Positions 30,197 to 39,897 are shown, counted from the stretch's first letter. The stretch: DNA of 48,589 bases from Clostridia bacterium (GCA_017464845.1 JAFTYD010000005.1:1-48589); one strand, 5' to 3'. The notes: generated by a model from the letters alone, not told the origin. Program-made: numbers and translations.

Positions 30197-32131
30197 ATGA
30201 AAAAGTTTAAAAATTTTATGAGACGAATAGGCAAGTACACAATGGCAATCATAGGTTGCTTAACTTTCTTGTTGTGTGCAGGTCTTTATGGTTGTGGTAT
30301 TGATGCTCCAGAAGGGGAAGAGTACACTGCTTACAACCTTTATGGAACGCGTGTGCTCTATCGTCCAAACAATTATAGTTATGATGAAGCCGTTGGTGAA
30401 CTTGGTAATGCAAGATATTATAGTATTTTATCAAAAGAAATTTTATCAAACTTATATTATATTTATGGTTCATATGTTGAAAATCCAAATACAAGAGCAA
30501 TTTTATATGGTACTGATAGTTTAACTCAAGTTGAAGCAGAAGGAATACCTAAAATGGATGCGACAAATTTCAATTCAACAGGAGCAAAAATACAATATTA
30601 TTATGATAACATAAGATATCAAATATTAAGTGTTGATGAAAATCTTACTTCATACAATTCAAATGGTTCAAATGTTTCGTTTGATGCAACTCAAATTTTA
30701 AAAGCTGACACATCAAAAGGTTGGAATTGGAGTGTAGGTTACAATTATGCAGGAGACCTTACAGGAGAAAGTCCAAAACCATGTGTTACTATATTTGAAA
30801 ATGTTGTTGCAAACAATAATATTTTACAAAGTACTTACAATGGGGTTTATTATCAAAAGCGTGGTACAAATGAAGGAATTTATCAAAATGATTGGATTAG
30901 CAAAATAAATAAAACTAATATAAATTATTCTGAACAATTTGCTGGAGTTGAAGCAAACTCATTAAACGACCATAACAAACATTACACAGGTGGTTATGTT
31001 GATTTGTTGGAATATTCAATTTACAAACTAGTTCTTGGATATACAGCAGAAGAAATTGAAGATGGTATTCGAGTTAGTTATGACTCAACAACTGGACTTC
31101 CTCAAATTACTGCAGAAGATAAACCGATAACAGAAGCGCTTGAAGATGTGAGAAAAATGTTTGAAAAACTCGGTTCCTATGTTGGTATCACAAGAGATGA
31201 AAATGTTGTGGAAGGGGAAGTGAGCGATGTTCAAAAAATTACCGACTTTATCTTAGATGTTGTGATTGGACAACAATCACAAGTTAATGTAAAATTAAAG
31301 ACAACTTATCCATCTTCTTCTGGACTTTCTCCAAAAGAAGAAACCGTAACACTCAATAGAGATTATGAAAATGTAGTAAAAAATATCGTTACTTATGCGT
31401 CAACATTATCATTTATTGGTGCTGAAGAAAAATTTGATGAAGATGGCAATTCTCTCGGAATACATAATCGTGTAACTGTTGACGATGCATACATGGCAGC
31501 TGCTGTAAAGTTCTATAGAGGAGATGACTTCTTGATTGTTCCAAGCGACGAAGACTGCTTCAGAGATGTTCCAAGAAACGAATATCAAAGTGTTTGCTTT
31601 ATGTTTGGTAGCGAGGGTATGACAATCAGTGATATCTTCTTATGCTTCCAATATTACGCTCCTGATGGCGTTTCAAAAGAAGAAGGAAAGTATGCTGATT
31701 ATCTTGATATAAATGTAAATTTCAGATATTACAATGCTGCAACTGATACTTTAATAACTTTACCACTTTCTGGGGACAACTCTTCTGGTAAAGTTAGAGT
31801 GAAATATGGAAATCTAAACGACAATGCTGAAGATTTTTATACTATGTTTACATTTGCTGAAGAATTTACTCTTAACTCTATTTTTGACCTTGATATTCTC
31901 ACTTCTGATGAATTTGATGGACGTGAAATTCTTATCAATGGTACAACAAAAGTTAAAGATTATTACCACTTAAACAAGTCTCAAACTTATGGATATTATG
32001 GTTCTTTAAACGAAGAATATATTGAAAACGATTATTTTGAAATTTGTTTCGATATTGACAAGGTTCCTGGTGATATGAATACAAATTATAACTTCCAAGT
32101 TGGTTTTGGTTATCTTGGAGTTGCTGTTTAA
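30197..32131 (+). CDS. Unknown 644-aa lipoprotein
   Basis: A type II signal peptide (KKFKNFMRRIGKYTMAIIG, then a hydrophobic stretch) ends in the lipobox GLYGC, so the protein is anchored outside the membrane. The mature part is acidic, Tyr- and Asn-rich and has no motif I recognise; no transmembrane segment follows. The start at 30197 is chosen because it gives a normal signal peptide and sits six bases after the -10; the ATG at 30170 would lie within the promoter. No SD is present, so translation is probably leaderless. comEC begins two bases after the stop, so the two genes are likely cotranscribed. The codon style changes to more GC-rich in the second half (from about 31200). Confidence 0.8.
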   Translation: MKKFKNFMRRIGKYTMAIIGCLTFLLCAGLYGCGIDAPEGEEYTAYNLYGTRVLYRPNNYSYDEAVGELGNARYYSILSKEILSNLYYIYGSYVENPNTRAILYGTDSLTQVEAEGIPKMDATNFNSTGAKIQYYYDNIRYQILSVDENLTSYNSNGSNVSFDATQILKADTSKGWNWSVGYNYAGDLTGESPKPCVTIFENVVANNNILQSTYNGVYYQKRGTNEGIYQNDWISKINKTNINYSEQFAGVEANSLNDHNKHYTGGYVDLLEYSIYKLVLGYTAEEIEDGIRVSYDSTTGLPQITAEDKPITEALEDVRKMFEKLGSYVGITRDENVVEGEVSDVQKITDFILDVVIGQQSQVNVKLKTTYPSSSGLSPKEETVTLNRDYENVVKNIVTYASTLSFIGAEEKFDEDGNSLGIHNRVTVDDAYMAAAVKFYRGDDFLIVPSDEDCFRDVPRNEYQSVCFMFGSEGMTISDIFLCFQYYAPDGVSKEEGKYADYLDINVNFRYYNAATDTLITLPLSGDNSSGKVRVKYGNLNDNAEDFYTMFTFAEEFTLNSIFDLDILTSDEFDGREILINGTTKVKDYYHLNKSQTYGYYGSLNEEYIENDYFEICFDIDKVPGDMNTNYNFQVGFGYLGVAV

Positions 32132-32133
32132 TT

Positions 32134-34194
32134 TTGAAAACAAATTATTCTTATGCTAGATTTACTTTTATTTTCTTTTTAGCATTCTTGTTTGGAATTA
32201 TTTCCGTTCACAATTTTATTAATTTTACTCCAACTTTTTTGATACTTTTCATTGTGTCGGTTTGTTTATTTTTGATTTTTGCATTATTTTGCTTTAAGAA
32301 AATAATTTTAATTATCGCAGTTGTCGGGATTTTACTCGGCAACTGCTTTTATTTTATTGGAGTTTCTTTATTTTTCTCTGGTGTCAAAAACACTTCTTCA
32401 GCAGTTGTGTCTGGTTATGTTTCTGATGATATTTCTTCTTCAGAATTTACCACTTCGCTTATTCTTAGAGATGTTTCCATAAATGGTGATGATTCCAAAA
32501 ATATTGCTCTTCGCATTAACAATGATATTTCCATTTCACTAGAACCAGGCGAATGGTTAATATTTGTTGCCGACCTTGAAAAAGTAAATCTATTTTCTTT
32601 TGGTTACATCAATTCTTATTACTTTCGAAACAATGCTCCTTACACTGCAACTGTCTATGCTTCAGACATAGTCAAAAGTGAAACTCACACTGATTTTGAT
32701 GAGAAGTTTAGACTCAAAGTAAAAGGCTTACTTTATTCAAAATTATCTAACCAAAACGCAGATATTTCTTATGCTTTACTTTTTGGCGACAGGTCAAATA
32801 TTTCAGATGTCAATATTTCAATGTTTAATGATTCAAACGTTCTTCATCTTTTTGCAGTTTCTGGTCTTCATGTTGGTTTCTTGGTCGCACTTTTAGCTTT
32901 TATTCTTGACAAATTAAATGTCAATTTTTATATAAATTTTATTACTTCTGGTGTTTTCGTTTTTGCTTATTCATATCTTTGTGGATTTGCTCCGTCTGTT
33001 CTTAGGGCTATGATTATGGCGTATGTTCTTTCCTTTTCTTATATTACGGGAAGAGAGTATGATGGCCTTTCTTCGCTTGGTCTTGCCGGAACAATAACTT
33101 TAATTTTCTCTCCACTTTCTGCTTTTGATATTGGATTTTTAATGAGTTATTTTTGTGTGATACTTATCTTATTTTCAGCAAAGCCTATCACAAAATTTTT
33201 ATTAAAATTCTTTCCAAAAATTTTTGCAGAGGGAATAGCTATTAGCATTTCTGCACAACTTGGAGTCTTGCCGTTTGTGTCAAGTTTATATTCAAGTTTC
33301 AATTTCATTTCACCAATAATAAATCTACTTATCGTACCTATATTTTCAGTATTATTTCCGATTTTATTTTTATCAGTTTTACTTGTAATAATTATGCCAT
33401 TTTTATCGTTTATTTTTGTTATACCAAACTTAATATTAAATTTTGTAATGTTGATTCTATCCTTCTTTTCATCAACAGTTTTGTCGATAAATTTGTTACC
33501 ACTAAATCCGTTTTACTCGGTTTGTATAATCTTTACAGCGTTTATATTTTCTAGGTTTGTTCGTATATCAAATCTTATGAAAATGTTTTCATTTTCGGTG
33601 ATTTTATTTTCTATTTCTTGTTCTCATTTTTTCACATCTTTGCCAAGTGAGAATATTTCTTATATTTCATATTTTACCCATGACACTCTTGTTGTAAGAA
33701 ACAAGAAAGGTAATGTTGCTCTTATCGATCCATACGAAAGTTCTTCGCTTAAGAATGTTCTAAACAAAAACAATATTTATTCTTTTGATTTAGTATTTTT
33801 TATTGACGAATATCCGGATATGGAATTAGTAGAAAACTATTCTGCTGACAAGGTTTATGTCTATTCAGATTTAATTGAAGAAACATCTTGTGATGGATTT
33901 GTTTTTAACTATATTTATTATGAAGAAAAGTTTGTTGGTCTTTCATTATTTTTTGATGATACTTCAATTTTCTTTGCAAGATCTTCTTCTTTGAGTTATA
34001 ATATATGTGATTATGTAAATTCTTTTGATTTTGACTTTGTGGTTATTGGAGATAAATCTTCGTTTGCCTCTAGTATTGATTCAAAAGTTTTATGCTATAA
34101 ATCTCAAAGCAAAAAAACTTTTTCTTATTCAAATTATGGAAACTTCTTTTTGAAAAAGAAAAGGAATAAATTTATAATTAGGAGTTACGATTGA
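32134..34194 (+). CDS. comEC: ComEC/Rec2-type DNA uptake channel, reduced C-terminal domain
   Basis: 686-aa polytopic membrane protein. The competence domain is recognisable by VLHLFAVSGLHVGFLVALL near residue 240, FAPSVLRAMIMAYVLSFSYI near 287 and GFLMSYFCVILILF near 335; in naturally competent bacteria ComEC carries single-stranded DNA across the membrane. The N-terminal OB-like region (about 90-190) is present. After the last membrane span the C-terminal part (about 510-686) corresponds in position to the metallo-beta-lactamase-like nuclease domain, but the HxHxDH metal motif is missing, so it seems degenerate and non-catalytic. The start is TTG; the nearest SD-like GGAG is 15 bases upstream within the preceding gene, so coupling is likely. 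It overlaps holA by four bases, the usual comEC-holA pairing. Confidence 0.88.
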   Translation: MKTNYSYARFTFIFFLAFLFGIISVHNFINFTPTFLILFIVSVCLFLIFALFCFKKIILIIAVVGILLGNCFYFIGVSLFFSGVKNTSSAVVSGYVSDDISSSEFTTSLILRDVSINGDDSKNIALRINNDISISLEPGEWLIFVADLEKVNLFSFGYINSYYFRNNAPYTATVYASDIVKSETHTDFDEKFRLKVKGLLYSKLSNQNADISYALLFGDRSNISDVNISMFNDSNVLHLFAVSGLHVGFLVALLAFILDKLNVNFYINFITSGVFVFAYSYLCGFAPSVLRAMIMAYVLSFSYITGREYDGLSSLGLAGTITLIFSPLSAFDIGFLMSYFCVILILFSAKPITKFLLKFFPKIFAEGIAISISAQLGVLPFVSSLYSSFNFISPIINLLIVPIFSVLFPILFLSVLLVIIMPFLSFIFVIPNLILNFVMLILSFFSSTVLSINLLPLNPFYSVCIIFTAFIFSRFVRISNLMKMFSFSVILFSISCSHFFTSLPSENISYISYFTHDTLVVRNKKGNVALIDPYESSSLKNVLNKNNIYSFDLVFFIDEYPDMELVENYSADKVYVYSDLIEETSCDGFVFNYIYYEEKFVGLSLFFDDTSIFFARSSSLSYNICDYVNSFDFDFVVIGDKSSFASSIDSKVLCYKSQSKKTFSYSNYGNFFLKKKRNKFIIRSYD

Positions 34195-35135
34195 AAACAC
34201 TTAAAACTCGTCTATCAAAACAAATTCAAAATTGTTATCTTATTCAAGGAGAAGATTCTCTTTTGTATGACAAATCTCTTTCTATGATTAAGCGTGCTTG
34301 TAATTTGGAAATGCCTGATTTCAATTTTACTGCGTTTGATGATGATTCATTTTCTTCTTTTCAAACAATTATTGATGCTTGTGAAACTATGCCTTTTGCA
34401 AGTGAATATAAAATTGTGTTACTTAAAAATCTTTCAAAAATTAATGAAAATGATAAAAAATTGTTAAAAAAATATATTGAAAATTCATTATCATCATCAG
34501 TGCTTGTTATATTTGATAATAAAAATCTTTTTGATTTTTTAAAACCTTCTGTTGAATTTGTTGATGCAAAAAGACTTGATAAAAATACTTTAACAAGTTT
34601 AATTGCAAGTGATTTAAAAAAATATGGTAAACAAATTTCGTTAACTGTTGCTTCAGATTTAATTGAATCTTGTAATGGATATTATACTTTGATTGCAAAC
34701 GAAATTTTTAAACTTGCAAGTTATACTGATGAGGTTATGATAACAAAAAAAATGGTTGAAGAAATTGTTATCAAAGAACCGGAATTTAAAGTCTTTGAAC
34801 TTACAGAAGCACTTGGAAAAAAGAATGGTGATTTAGCATTAAATCTTCTTTCTTATATGGAAAAAGATACATCAACTTTTTCTCTTATTGCTAATCATTT
34901 TCGTAGATTGTTTTTCATTTCAATTTCTGACCTTTCAGATACTGAACTTGCAAAGCAACTAGGAGTTAAAGAGTATGCGATTACAAAGTCTAGACTTGCA
35001 ATTAAAAATTTTTCAAAAGTTCAACTTAAGAAAATTTTATCACTTTGTGAAGAAGTTGATTTTAGTATAAAAAAGGGTTTAATGCAACAGCAAAATGCAA
35101 TTTATTATTTAGTGTTTAATATTTTAAATATTTAG
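34191..35135 (+). CDS. holA: DNA polymerase III delta subunit
   Basis: 314 aa, close to the usual 320-345. It has the delta-subunit layout: N-terminal NCYLIQGEDSLLYDKSLSMI, a degenerate ATPase region, the central DARRLDK-like VDAKRLDKNTLTSLIASDLKKYG segment, and the C-terminal collar domain with VFELTEALGKKNGDLALNLL, FRRLFFIS and a final QQNAIYYLVFNI. Delta is the wrench that opens the beta clamp, working with DnaX (encoded at 7.7 kb) and delta-prime. It starts at a TTG that overlaps the comEC stop (TTGA), with TAGGAG six bases upstream. Confidence 0.92.
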   Translation: MKTLKTRLSKQIQNCYLIQGEDSLLYDKSLSMIKRACNLEMPDFNFTAFDDDSFSSFQTIIDACETMPFASEYKIVLLKNLSKINENDKKLLKKYIENSLSSSVLVIFDNKNLFDFLKPSVEFVDAKRLDKNTLTSLIASDLKKYGKQISLTVASDLIESCNGYYTLIANEIFKLASYTDEVMITKKMVEEIVIKEPEFKVFELTEALGKKNGDLALNLLSYMEKDTSTFSLIANHFRRLFFISISDLSDTELAKQLGVKEYAITKSRLAIKNFSKVQLKKILSLCEEVDFSIKKGLMQQQNAIYYLVFNILNI

Positions 35136-35166
35136 AGATAATTTTTGAAATTATCTCTTTTTTTAT
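35134..35166 (+). terminator. Terminator after comEC-holA
   Basis: 11-bp stem AGAGATAATTT / AAATTATCTCT (35134-35144, 35148-35158) overlapping the stop codon, T-tract after. Confidence 0.85.
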
Positions 35167-35168
35167 GA

Positions 35169-35198
35169 TTGACATATATAATTAATATTTTGTATAAT
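35169..35198 (+). promoter_or_regulatory. Promoter of the HD-domain gene
   Basis: TTGACA (35169-35174), 18 bp, TATAAT (35193-35198). Confidence 0.72.
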
Positions 35199-35224
35199 AA
35201 TGAAAATTTTAAAGGAGAAAAATT

Positions 35225-35812
35225 ATGGAAGCTAAAGACGAATTTTTAGAAATTTTTTATGATAATATTGAAAGAGAAGGAAGTGAAGCTTTGCTTGAAT
35301 GGTTGCAAAAATCTGATTTCTTTGATGCTCCAGCAAGTACAAACAATCATTCTGCTTTTCGTGGGGGATTGTGTTTACATTCAGTTAATGTTTATAAAAG
35401 ATTTTTGTCATTAATAAAGCAAGAGTTTGGAGAAAATTTTGAAAGAATAATTTCTAAGGAAAGTATTGCAATTATTGCTTTGCTTCATGATGTTTGTAAA
35501 GTTGATTTTTATGTAACAGAAATGAGAAATGTCAAAGAAGATGGAGTGTGGGTTCAAAAACCTTATTACAAAGTTGAAGATTCACTTCCTTATGGTCATG
35601 GTGAAAAATCTGTTTACATAATTAGTGCTTTTATGAAACTTACAAGAGAAGAAGCTATGGCAATAAATTGGCATATGGGAGGATTTGATCCAAGAGTAAG
35701 AGCAGGTGGATATGGAATGTCAGAAGCATTTTACAAATATCCAATAGCTGCACTTTTCCACATTTCTGACTTTCTTGCAACATACATGGATGAGGAAAAA
35801 GGTGGAAATTAA
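35225..35812 (+). CDS. HD-domain phosphohydrolase
   Basis: 195 aa. Metal-binding HD superfamily signature: His in CLHSVNVYKR (about 57), the HD pair in IALLHDVCKVDFY (about 90), a His in YGHGEKSVYI (about 128), and NWHMGGFDPR plus HISDFLATYMD further on. This pattern resembles the HD part of YhaM-type proteins and conjugation-related hydrolases, but the OB-fold of YhaM is absent. Substrate (nucleotide or RNA end) unknown. AAAGGAG precedes the ATG. It forms a single-gene unit with a near-consensus promoter; no clear terminator follows in the 150-base AT-rich gap. Confidence 0.85.
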   Translation: MEAKDEFLEIFYDNIEREGSEALLEWLQKSDFFDAPASTNNHSAFRGGLCLHSVNVYKRFLSLIKQEFGENFERIISKESIAIIALLHDVCKVDFYVTEMRNVKEDGVWVQKPYYKVEDSLPYGHGEKSVYIISAFMKLTREEAMAINWHMGGFDPRVRAGGYGMSEAFYKYPIAALFHISDFLATYMDEEKGGN

Positions 35813-35902
35813 TATTGATACATCACTAAAATAAAAATATTTTATGTAATATATATATTATATAAATAATAATATTTGTTATATATTTGTGATAAAACTC
35901 TA

Positions 35903-35931
35903 TTGACAAACGTAAATTTATAGAGTATAAT
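35903..35931 (+). promoter_or_regulatory. Perfect-consensus promoter of the Lys/Pro-repeat protein
   Basis: TTGACA (35903-35908), 17 bp, TATAAT (35926-35931): both hexamers match the SigA consensus exactly, the best match in the window. Confidence 0.85.
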
Positions 35932-35964
35932 ATTGCTATAATAGCATTGAAAAGGAGATATGTT

Positions 35965-38900
35965 ATGGGAAAAATAATTTTTAGAGATTTTTTTGGTGCA
36001 AATAATTTCAAAAATAAACTTTGTTTGTGTCTTGAAAAAGATGGCGATAAGTTTTATTTTGTCAACCCTGAAACAAACTCTAGACGCGAAGTTGTTATGA
36101 TCGACTTCAATAAGGGGGGATTTGTTAAAGCTTTTATTTACAAAGGTACAAATGAAATTGTAACTCATAACCTTAATAGCGAAGCGACTTCTCTTATTTT
36201 AGATCGTGCTGATTTTGATAAATTTAGAGTTTTAGTTGAAACAAACGCAACTGAAAATAATGAACAAAAACAACAAGGAACAACAAAGAAACCTGCAACA
36301 ACTACTAAAAAACCAGTAGAAAAGAAAGCAGAACCAAAACCAGTTGTTACAAAAAAACCTGAAGAAAAGAAACCAGGAACTCAAACAGGTCTTCAACCAG
36401 AAAAGAAAGTTGAACCAGTTGTTAAACCTCAAGAGAAAAAACAACCTGTTGCAAAGAAAGCAGAACCAAAGCCTGTGGTAACAAAGAAACCTGAAGAAAA
36501 GAAACCAGAGACTAAAAAACCTGCAACAAAGAAACCTGCAACAACTACTAAAAAACCAGTAGAAAAGAAAGAGGATCCAAAACCAGTTGTTACTCCAACA
36601 CCAAAGAAGGAAGAACCAAAACCAGTTGTTACAAAGAAACCGGAAACAAAGAAGCCTGAAACTAAAAAGCCAGAGACAAAGAAACCGGAAACTAAAAAAC
36701 AACCAGCTGCTAAAAAGAAACAACCAGAAGTTAAACCAACAGGAACAGTAGAAGATCCAATTCCATTTGACTTCGGTTCTAGCTTCCGTGTTGAACCAAA
36801 GACAAGCAAAAAGAGATATGTATATTCTTATGATTTTACAGACTCTTCAAGAATTAATGGTAATGTTGAAGTCTTCAAATTCTCTTCAGTAGATAGAAGT
36901 GGAAGTGATGTTGCAATAGAAAGCGTTAATGGAAAACCTATTACTCATATTTATGAAGTTTGGGAAAATAGTGAAAGAAAATATATTTGCTCAACAAAAG
37001 ATTTAATTAAATTGTTTGACAATAAAGGTCAATTAAATGTTTCTAAAGTTGAAGAATTAAAGAAAAGTGGCGATTTATATGTAAATAGTAAAAATGAAAT
37101 TAAATTATCTAATACAGAAATTGAAGATTTAATAGGAGGTCCATTACAAGATCATTCACTTGATATTGTTTTGAAAAATGGAACAAAAGTTAAAACTGTT
37201 TACTATCCATATGATGAAGCTAGAAATACTTGTGATGGTTGGGCTGTTGCAAGAACTATTAATAAAGATGGAAAACCAGTATTCTATTATGCTGAAATTC
37301 CAGAAACTTCTCCAATTGATTTAAAAGCCACACCAGAACAAATTGGTGAAAGATACAATTGGCAAGAAATTAGTAACTTAAAACACAATGTAATTAGAAA
37401 AGGATTCTTTGGTAAACTTTCAAGAATGGGTTATCCAGAAAGAGAAGAATTAGTATTCAATACACCAAATGGTGATAAAGTTACAAAACAATTGAGAATT
37501 GCAAAATCTCCTAGTGATAGAAGAGCTCGTCAACAAATGAACAATCTTATCGCTAGTGGAAAAGGTACTGTAAAATATAAAGATGGTGCTCTTGGAAGAA
37601 CAGGTGGAAGAATTTTATTCTCATTCTGTACATTAGCATTAGCATTGTTTATGAGCTTTACAGGTTACTCTTCACTTTCTCCAGAAAATCCAACAGAAAG
37701 TGCAAAATCATACTTAAGTGATTCTTCAAGATATGTTCATGTTATGGATAATCTTGGAGGAGACCTTCACGATACTATTTATGAAAATAATGGTAACATT
37801 GAAGTTCAAATGGGTGCTAAATCAGCAGATGAAACTATTTCTGAAGAATCAGTTATTAGACAAGAAATCGCAGAAGATGCATTAGCAAGACTTGGTGATA
37901 CAGTTATTTTCAGAAGTAAAAATGATAGCCTTATTACAAGTTTAAATGCAAAGGAACTTTCTGCAATGAGTAGTGCAAAACATGCATTCAATCTTGGTGG
38001 TGGAGATTTCTTTAACTTTAACGCTTATGGTGAACATTTCTATGATGAAATCGGTTATCGTTTAGGACAACAAGCAGGTTGTTATGCATTCGCTGATGGT
38101 CACGAAGAAATTAATGATGAAGTTTTAGATAACTATATGGTTTATCTTAATTCAGAAGAAGGTATTTCAATTGTTTCAGAAGCTAAACTTAAAGCTGTTT
38201 TAGGTGAAGAAGCTGCTGTATCTTATATTACAGGATACGAAAGAGGTTTGTCTGATCAATTAACTTATCTTGTAAAATCTAACAATATTAATACACCAGG
38301 AAATAATGGTCCAGAAAACCCAGGACCAGGTACAGAAAATCCAGGCCCAGGTCAAAACGATCCAGATGGTCCAGGAAATGGTAGTCCAGAAACTCCAGTT
38401 ACTGAATATGAAAATGTTTTAGTAAGTGAATATTATACAACAACTTTAAACGATTTGCTCACTGAAGTTGTAAACTCAAGAGCTGATATAGTTTCATCAG
38501 ATTTAAGAGAAGATTTTGTAAACTTAAAAGCAAATATCAATTATGTAAAACTTCAAAATGGAGAACTCGTAATTGGATTTAAAGATATGAATAATATCTT
38601 AGGTGATATGTATGAAGTATCTTATGATGTAAGCAAATTTAATTTAGATGCTTCTAACTTAAGTGCTAAAGATTTAGAAAGTGTTATTAGATTAGAATTT
38701 GCAAATGCTAATAAGTTCGCTTGTGCACAAGATCTTTCAATCGGTGATAAATATGATGCTAGACTTGATAATCTTGCAACTCAAGTTGGAATGTATGTAA
38801 ATGAAAATGTTTCATCTTCAAATGTTTACTTTGAATTTGTTCGTTCAAATGAATCTGCAAGAGATGTTTATACAATGAATGTTTTAGTTGTTACAGATAG

Positions 38901-39237
38901 TGGAGTTCCTTATAAGATTAGTAACTTTGCAAAAGTTACTGGCGCTGAAAGATTCTCATTATCAGAAAAAGAAGCTCAAGACTTCTGCTTAGCTAGATTC
39001 GCTGGTGTTATCGGTGCTAGCTTGGAAGGTATGGAATCTTCTACAGGATTCAAATTCAATGAAGATAATATTGAAACAAAACCTACAATCCTTACTCAAG
39101 TTTCTGTTGAAAAATCTAAAGAAAACACAGATGTTGTTGAAAATGAAAATACACAAGAAAATCAAGCTGAAGAAGATATGATCATTGAAACAAAAAGTGG
39201 AAAAATTAGAGTTACATTTCCAGAACTTACAAAGTAA
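35965..39237 (+). CDS. 1090-aa membrane protein with Lys/Pro-rich repeat region
   Basis: Not recognised as a known family. Layout: residues 1-95, a small domain (GKIIFRDFFGANNFKNKLCL...); about 100-257, low-complexity repeats of KKPATTTKKPVEKK, KPVVTKKPEEKK and KKPETKKPE type; about 260-540, a possible folded domain; about 549-568, one hydrophobic segment (ILFSFCTLALALFMSFTGYS); about 570-780, another domain; a PG-rich linker (ENPGPGTENPGPGQ, about 779-812); and a C-terminal part ending acidic. With no N-terminal signal, the basic flank before the helix suggests the N-terminal half is inside and the C-terminal half outside. The ATG at 35965 has AAGGAG eight bases upstream and the promoter is perfect consensus, so it is likely abundant. 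Function unknown; an envelope scaffold is one possibility. Confidence 0.82.
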   Translation: MGKIIFRDFFGANNFKNKLCLCLEKDGDKFYFVNPETNSRREVVMIDFNKGGFVKAFIYKGTNEIVTHNLNSEATSLILDRADFDKFRVLVETNATENNEQKQQGTTKKPATTTKKPVEKKAEPKPVVTKKPEEKKPGTQTGLQPEKKVEPVVKPQEKKQPVAKKAEPKPVVTKKPEEKKPETKKPATKKPATTTKKPVEKKEDPKPVVTPTPKKEEPKPVVTKKPETKKPETKKPETKKPETKKQPAAKKKQPEVKPTGTVEDPIPFDFGSSFRVEPKTSKKRYVYSYDFTDSSRINGNVEVFKFSSVDRSGSDVAIESVNGKPITHIYEVWENSERKYICSTKDLIKLFDNKGQLNVSKVEELKKSGDLYVNSKNEIKLSNTEIEDLIGGPLQDHSLDIVLKNGTKVKTVYYPYDEARNTCDGWAVARTINKDGKPVFYYAEIPETSPIDLKATPEQIGERYNWQEISNLKHNVIRKGFFGKLSRMGYPEREELVFNTPNGDKVTKQLRIAKSPSDRRARQQMNNLIASGKGTVKYKDGALGRTGGRILFSFCTLALALFMSFTGYSSLSPENPTESAKSYLSDSSRYVHVMDNLGGDLHDTIYENNGNIEVQMGAKSADETISEESVIRQEIAEDALARLGDTVIFRSKNDSLITSLNAKELSAMSSAKHAFNLGGGDFFNFNAYGEHFYDEIGYRLGQQAGCYAFADGHEEINDEVLDNYMVYLNSEEGISIVSEAKLKAVLGEEAAVSYITGYERGLSDQLTYLVKSNNINTPGNNGPENPGPGTENPGPGQNDPDGPGNGSPETPVTEYENVLVSEYYTTTLNDLLTEVVNSRADIVSSDLREDFVNLKANINYVKLQNGELVIGFKDMNNILGDMYEVSYDVSKFNLDASNLSAKDLESVIRLEFANANKFACAQDLSIGDKYDARLDNLATQVGMYVNENVSSSNVYFEFVRSNESARDVYTMNVLVVTDSGVPYKISNFAKVTGAERFSLSEKEAQDFCLARFAGVIGASLEGMESSTGFKFNEDNIETKPTILTQVSVEKSKENTDVVENENTQENQAEEDMIIETKSGKIRVTFPELTK
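36265..36735 (+). repeat. Coding Lys/Pro/Glu/Thr-rich repeats
   Basis: Imperfect repeats of units such as KKPVEKK, EPKPVVTKKPE and KKPETKKPE. Several units of about 100 bp recur nearly unchanged (for example around 36290-36360 and 36540-36600), pointing to recent internal duplications. Copy number is a probable assembly risk. Confidence 0.8.
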
Positions 39238-39243
39238 TAAATA

Positions 39244-39282
39244 AAAAAGAAAGATAGAATTTTCTATCTTTCTTTTTTTGTT
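39244..39282. terminator. Bidirectional terminator, Lys/Pro gene and ppa
   Basis: A stem of at least 12 bp, AGAAAGATAGAA pairing with TTCTATCTTTCT, flanked by A-rich and T-rich tracts; convergent genes end on either side. Confidence 0.85.
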
Positions 39283-39301
39283 TTTAATAAATTTATTCAT
39301 A

Positions 39302-39835
39302 TTATTTATTGTTAAATGTTTCTTTAAATAATTCAATAGATTCTTTAATTGATTTTAAGGCACCTTCTCTTCCTTCGCAACCTTTAACTTCAACTTTTTT
39401 ACCTTCCAATGTTTTATATATTTCAAGGAAGTTTGAAAGTTCAATCATAATATGATTAGGAAGTTCTGATATATCTTTGTATCCATTATATTGAGGATCT
39501 CCAAAAGGTATTGCAATAATTTTATCATCTTTTTCATCTCTGTCTAAAAGAGTAATAACACCTATTGGATAACATCTTACAAGACTCATTTTTTCAATAG
39601 GTTGACTACATAGTACAAATACATCAAGTGGGTCATGGTCGTCACAATAAGTTAAAGGTATAAATCCATAGTTTGCAGGATAGTGAGTTGAAGTGTAAAG
39701 AACTCTATCTAATATAATTAATCCTGTTTCTTTATCAAGTTCATATTTATTTTTGCTACCTTGTTCAATTTCAATATATACAACAAAGTCTTCTGGTGAA
39801 ATTCTTTTTTCATTAATATCTGTCCAAACGTTCAT
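39302..39835 (-). CDS. ppa: Inorganic pyrophosphatase, family I
   Basis: 177-aa soluble enzyme hydrolysing pyrophosphate to phosphate. Family I motifs: EIEQGSKNKYELDKETGLI near residue 22, YPANYGFIP near 51, and the metal-binding DDHDPLDVFVL near 63, with a further acidic cluster at DRDEKDDKIIAIP near 95. The start is the ATG whose codon ends at 39835, preceded by AAAGGAGT on the minus strand; the upstream ATG at 39868 lies in the promoter. Many Clostridia use other pyrophosphatase types, but the family I form is unmistakable here. Monocistronic, convergent with the Lys/Pro gene. Confidence 0.95.
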   Translation of the reverse strand: MNVWTDINEKRISPEDFVVYIEIEQGSKNKYELDKETGLIILDRVLYTSTHYPANYGFIPLTYCDDHDPLDVFVLCSQPIEKMSLVRCYPIGVITLLDRDEKDDKIIAIPFGDPQYNGYKDISELPNHIMIELSNFLEIYKTLEGKKVEVKGCEGREGALKSIKESIELFKETFNNK

Positions 39836-39868
39836 AATTTTTACTCCTTTTGTATTTTTAAACATCAT

Positions 39869-39897
39869 ATTATAACAATAAAAATAAAAAAAGTAAA
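39869..39897 (-). promoter_or_regulatory. ppa promoter
   Basis: On the minus strand: TTTACT (39892-39897), 17 bp ending in TGt, TATAAT (39869-39874). Confidence 0.7.

Noticed and set aside
36232-36809. Long minus-strand open frames opposite the Lys/Pro repeats
   Set aside because: They are Phe/Leu/Trp- or Gly/Phe-rich mirror images of the repeat codons, without ribosome binding site or promoter.
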